NCBI RefSeq assembly: GCF_937877005.1
Contig: NZ_CALEFV010000165.1
Location: 1-5,878 of the forward strand
Length of the DNA stretch: 5,878 bases
Origin: an uncultured Fibrobacter sp.
Lineage (GTDB): Bacteria; Fibrobacterota; Fibrobacteria; Fibrobacterales; Fibrobacteraceae
Direction: 5' to 3'
Below the pieces are notes generated by a model. That model did no database searches. It was not told the origin of the DNA and saw nothing but the letters and a program-made list of their open reading frames with translations. Positions within the stretch are counted from its first letter, which is position 1. Every line of letters begins with the position of its first letter. This document shows positions 4,801 to 5,878 of this stretch, in pieces. Made by a program: the position numbers and the translations under genes.

Positions 4801-5878
4801 GATGACGATTACAGTGGTCGTGGCTGTGGCAGAATTGTTATCTTGGTCCTTCACCGTGACTTTAATGGTGTGCTCTCCGACGGTGTTGAAGGACATGTCC
4901 GCTTCCTTCACGTCTTTTGCGGGGCAGGCGCTTGCAGAACCGGTGCAAGTCCATTCGACATTCAGAGCTGTAGAAGTCTTGCCGAGGTAAGTCTCGACCT
5001 TGAAATGGACGGGGTCGTTAAGGCTTACGGTATCGTCGAATGCGGGCTCGGTAAAGATGATTGACGGGTTTTCTCCCAAGGTGCCGAACTTGACCTGTGC
5101 CTTGACGTTGGCCCCGTTGCTCTTGTATTCTGCCGTCATGAAGTAGTCGTTGTCTGGCGTGGTGGAGGAAATATCGTCGTAGCTCAAGCTGTGCGTCGTG
5201 CTGCCGTCATCGAGGACCTTCGTCTTCTTGGTGATAGTTCCGTTGCCTACATCCCATGTCCAGGTGACGGAGTCTGCTGCCGGATAGGCGCCAATCACCT
5301 TCGCCGTGAAGACGAGCTTTCCATCTGTTCCGATGCGGGCGTTCTGTGCTCCGTTCACGTTCAGGGTCATCGAGGTCGCCTTCACGACAATAGTCTGGGT
5401 GGGAAGGGTGGTCGTGTTTCCGGCCTTGTCTTTTGCGGAGTAGTTGAACTGGTGCTCTCCGTCCATCAGTCCCGAAAGGGCTAGCGGACAGTTAAATACT
5501 GCATTGTCGTCGCTCTTGCTGCAGTTGAGAGTCTGAGCCTTTCCATCGATTGCTGCGGTGACGGTGTCTAGGAACGAGCCCAGGTCTCGGGCGTAAATGG
5601 AAAAGTCGTATTCGCGGCTAGTTAAGGTGTCAAGATTCTTGACTAACAGAACCGGTGCGACGGTGTCCTTGAGCAGCATTTCGTCCACCTTGACGATGGA
5701 CCCGGGGTCGACATACAGGTCCTTCTGAACGGCTGGTTTGAATTCTCGCAAAGAGTCCGAACTGGCTGTGGCAATGTAGGGGCCGGCGTCAACTTTGATC
5801 GTGTAGTTGCCTTTGGCGTCGGTGTAGCTGTCAAATGTCTTGTTCCCGTTGCTGTAGGAAACATGGATGCCGGCATGC
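1819..5878 (-). CDS. Giant modular exported protein (Ig/PKD-like repeats and C-terminal beta-propeller), 5' end missing
   Basis: The frame is open to the window edge, so the true start and any signal peptide lie outside; 1352 residues are visible. The TTG at 5749-5751 is not the start, because 42 sensible codons precede it. Modules by visible residue: 1-70 carboxypeptidase-regulatory-like beta-sandwich (DAKGNYTIKVDAGPY at 20-34); 71-166, 167-268 and 269-360 three divergent Ig/PKD-like domains; 361-858 five domains of 96-104 residues sharing a W-x-C ... Y-x-C pair and a DDDGNT turn; 859-1000 an unassigned Trp-rich region; 1001-1352 a putative seven-bladed propeller ending exactly at the C-terminus. 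No LPXTG, type IX secretion C-terminal domain or membrane anchor is visible. The paired cysteines and repeat stack point to an extracytoplasmic protein that holds a binding head away from the cell, for example in adhesion or polysaccharide binding; the ligand is unknown. It is the first visible gene of the unit that includes the DUF6941-like gene. Confidence 0.9.
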   Translation of the reverse strand, partial: HAGIHVSYSNGNKTFDSYTDAKGNYTIKVDAGPYIATASSDSLREFKPAVQKDLYVDPGSIVKVDEMLLKDTVAPVLLVKNLDTLTSREYDFSIYARDLGSFLDTVTAAIDGKAQTLNCSKSDDNAVFNCPLALSGLMDGEHQFNYSAKDKAGNTTTLPTQTIVVKATSMTLNVNGAQNARIGTDGKLVFTAKVIGAYPAADSVTWTWDVGNGTITKKTKVLDDGSTTHSLSYDDISSTTPDNDYFMTAEYKSNGANVKAQVKFGTLGENPSIIFTEPAFDDTVSLNDPVHFKVETYLGKTSTALNVEWTCTGSASACPAKDVKEADMSFNTVGEHTIKVTVKDQDNNSATATTTVIVISDPPSINATTESNSNEYKINSIVTVKTSASDKFGTINTIKWGCSNGMVAFDHDTTFSVPQKSVSDIPLKVQLPGVEVANHRCIFKAIDDDGEEGLDTLIFATLLDLPTVTLNTQRDTVKINSNQTIKANATDKLGIITQYDIACDDNLAELKNPAWDPMSGSETIVRMPSTATAAYYCVVQVTDDDGNTARDTATYKVIVGLPTVTAYSNYSRVTIKDVIELNAHAQDSLGTIVKYEWGCGSASAENIGFTYSSTTTPRTNMTMPSTPQNGYRCIARVTDDDGNTARDTVSIDIILAPPSVTVANKNLTVREGFNIALNATASDNNNLPSDPGSVAKREWSCATPEQINSKWKTVSDYDTVWKAPAPQVIFYCVARVTDNDGNTTNDTINISFTTDIPIIRVKDELLYVNPGDAFTLDASVNSAWQGIDWFTWECKDKASGKTMEKSVPKYDYKKNGESFTIGKDSTYSEQGKDMYCIISAQETSGKDVLSDTAEVRILQFHPQGVITAADTVYLWSGDEAVNDEALYFYTPGWGGFNSIMGELGNENAQDFWWRFSNVDGNFYQGNKDGSLDTSIAEFNTAFVRKTHEGSMTIYLDYRDSTTTTPSLSFYNRHRADEVSRKVYFRKAWQNQSSDTIIASSTMNTPPVLTLVNDKPVVAYLESKTKVTVTTLRNGAWTNIASVNTTDSVSTIRLVTNGSDLFLGLLESTGNFSVYKSTGATSAFASMGDAFTGILGAQLVVRASELPHIVILKNADQKIYLYDYGGSEWSKNTKFNVFPGTDQFREVDAVFNDDGQLTVVGVNKSYTAYYGLYSANFTLIKNNGFSATDVSKINLASSGSSIYMGFLSRNVNTYGPYVFQGTYKTGEINWDKNGLVKKPLYEGYIAYHISLAVRNGILYAAIDDNGRPALSQVHVFRYEDNKWHFHGENQLPYFSTVFYDDNKYYLRGSCPTLAIDGSGKIYLSMLARENAGGKNLYNGPLVMKYVADNWEIH
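1822..2877 (-). repeat. Seven degenerate propeller-blade repeats at the C-terminus of the giant protein
   Basis: I can divide the last 352 residues into seven units of about 45-62 residues. They follow the pattern 'small/polar start, two short hydrophobic strands (as in KPVVAYLE), a third strand (as in KVTVTTL), then an aromatic end (as in NGAWTNI)'. Unit starts in visible residues are about 1003, 1049, 1095, 1145, 1191, 1246 and 1308. The aromatic end is clear in units 1 (GAWTNI), 3 (SEWSKN), 5 (INWDKN), 6 (NKWHFH) and 7 (DNWEIH), and weak in units 2 and 4. The fold is inferred from this periodicity. No enzyme motif was recognised, so a binding role is more likely than catalysis. Confidence 0.5.
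1828..1832 (-). promoter_or_regulatory. Ribosome-binding site of the DUF6941-like gene
   Basis: On the minus strand GGGAG lies 8 bases before the ATG at 1817-1819, inside the last codons of the upstream giant gene. It fixes the start of the downstream gene and supports translational coupling through the TAATG overlap (1817-1821). Confidence 0.7.
3304..4797 (-). repeat. Array of five cysteine-paired Ig/PKD-like domain repeats
   Basis: The five protein repeats have boundaries near 4797-4489, 4488-4201, 4200-3913, 3912-3616 and 3615-3304. Each begins with a P-x-(V/I) strand. Each carries a first cysteine, preceded by tryptophan in four of five (KWGC, DIAC, EWGC, EWSC, TWEC), and a second one in an aromatic- or His-Arg-led strand (HRC, YYC, YRC, FYC, MYC). 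Visible-residue cysteine pairs are 402/441, 503/537, 599/633, 701/732 and 794/836. The acidic turn is DDDGEE, DDDGNTARDT, DDDGNTARDT and DNDGNTTNDT in repeats 1-4, and it is degenerate in repeat 5. The DxDG turn resembles the end of PKD domains and may bind Ca2+. Confidence 0.75.
3913..4488 (-). repeat. Two adjacent 288-bp tandem repeats with an identical 23-bp core
   Basis: Repeats 2 and 3 of the Ig-like array are both exactly 96 codons. A 23-bp stretch is identical at 3941-3963 and 4229-4251, exactly 288 bp apart, and encodes the DDDGNTAR turn. The next repeat has a diverged copy at about 3648-3670. The flanking codons differ clearly, so either this core is under strong constraint or it has been homogenised by conversion. 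Confidence 0.75.

Noticed and set aside
3295..4990. Long plus-strand open frames (for example 3295-4005 and 4298-4990) opposite the giant gene
   Set aside because: They are antisense shadows: the minus strand carries coherent repeats with conserved motifs, and the plus-strand translations show no domain pattern.
5749..5751. TTG as the start of the giant protein
   Set aside because: The same frame stays open to the window edge and encodes a coherent regulatory-like beta module (DAKGNYTIKVDAGPY), so the gene is simply cut.
5643..5876. Minus-strand open frame of 77 codons at the window edge
   Set aside because: It overlaps the giant gene in another frame and is Thr/Pro/Arg-rich without any recognisable pattern.

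Overview
The window starts inside a tRNA gene and ends inside a very large exported-protein gene. The likely source is a bacterium of the Fibrobacterota/Bacteroidota side of the tree, with Fibrobacter as my best guess. The grounds are roughly balanced base composition, a lipoprotein and a giant Ig-repeat secreted protein rich in 'DT' turns, and promoter -7 boxes of the form TAnnTTTG combined with some good Shine-Dalgarno sites. This taxonomic call is inference; no marker gene in the window settles it.

Layout. (1) Positions 1-42, minus strand: the 5' part of a tRNA-Val(GAC), with a very good promoter at 53-83. (2) 103-678, minus: a 191-residue predicted lipoprotein of unknown function, upstream of the tRNA and pointing toward it. 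(3) A short divergent intergenic region (679-732) with a candidate promoter and ribosome-binding site for the next gene. (4) 733-1356, plus: a 4'-phosphopantetheinyl transferase of the Sfp type, with all core motifs. (5) 1367-1819, minus, convergent with the transferase after a 10-bp gap: a 150-residue cytosolic protein resembling the DUF6941 family. (6) 1819-5878, minus, running off the window: at least 1352 residues of an exported modular protein. It has a carboxypeptidase-regulatory-like module, about eight Ig/PKD-like domains, a Trp-rich unassigned region and a C-terminal repeat region that reads as a seven-bladed beta-propeller.

How the genes relate. The giant protein and the DUF6941-like protein form one transcription unit: stop and start share one base (TAATG), and a GGGAG ribosome-binding site lies in the end of the giant gene. 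Coupling an exported surface protein to a small protein with no export signal is the most intriguing feature here. The transferase stands alone and presumably activates acyl or peptidyl carrier proteins encoded elsewhere. Nothing in the window looks like a mobile element, CRISPR array or complete defence system. No gap between genes exceeds 60 bases.
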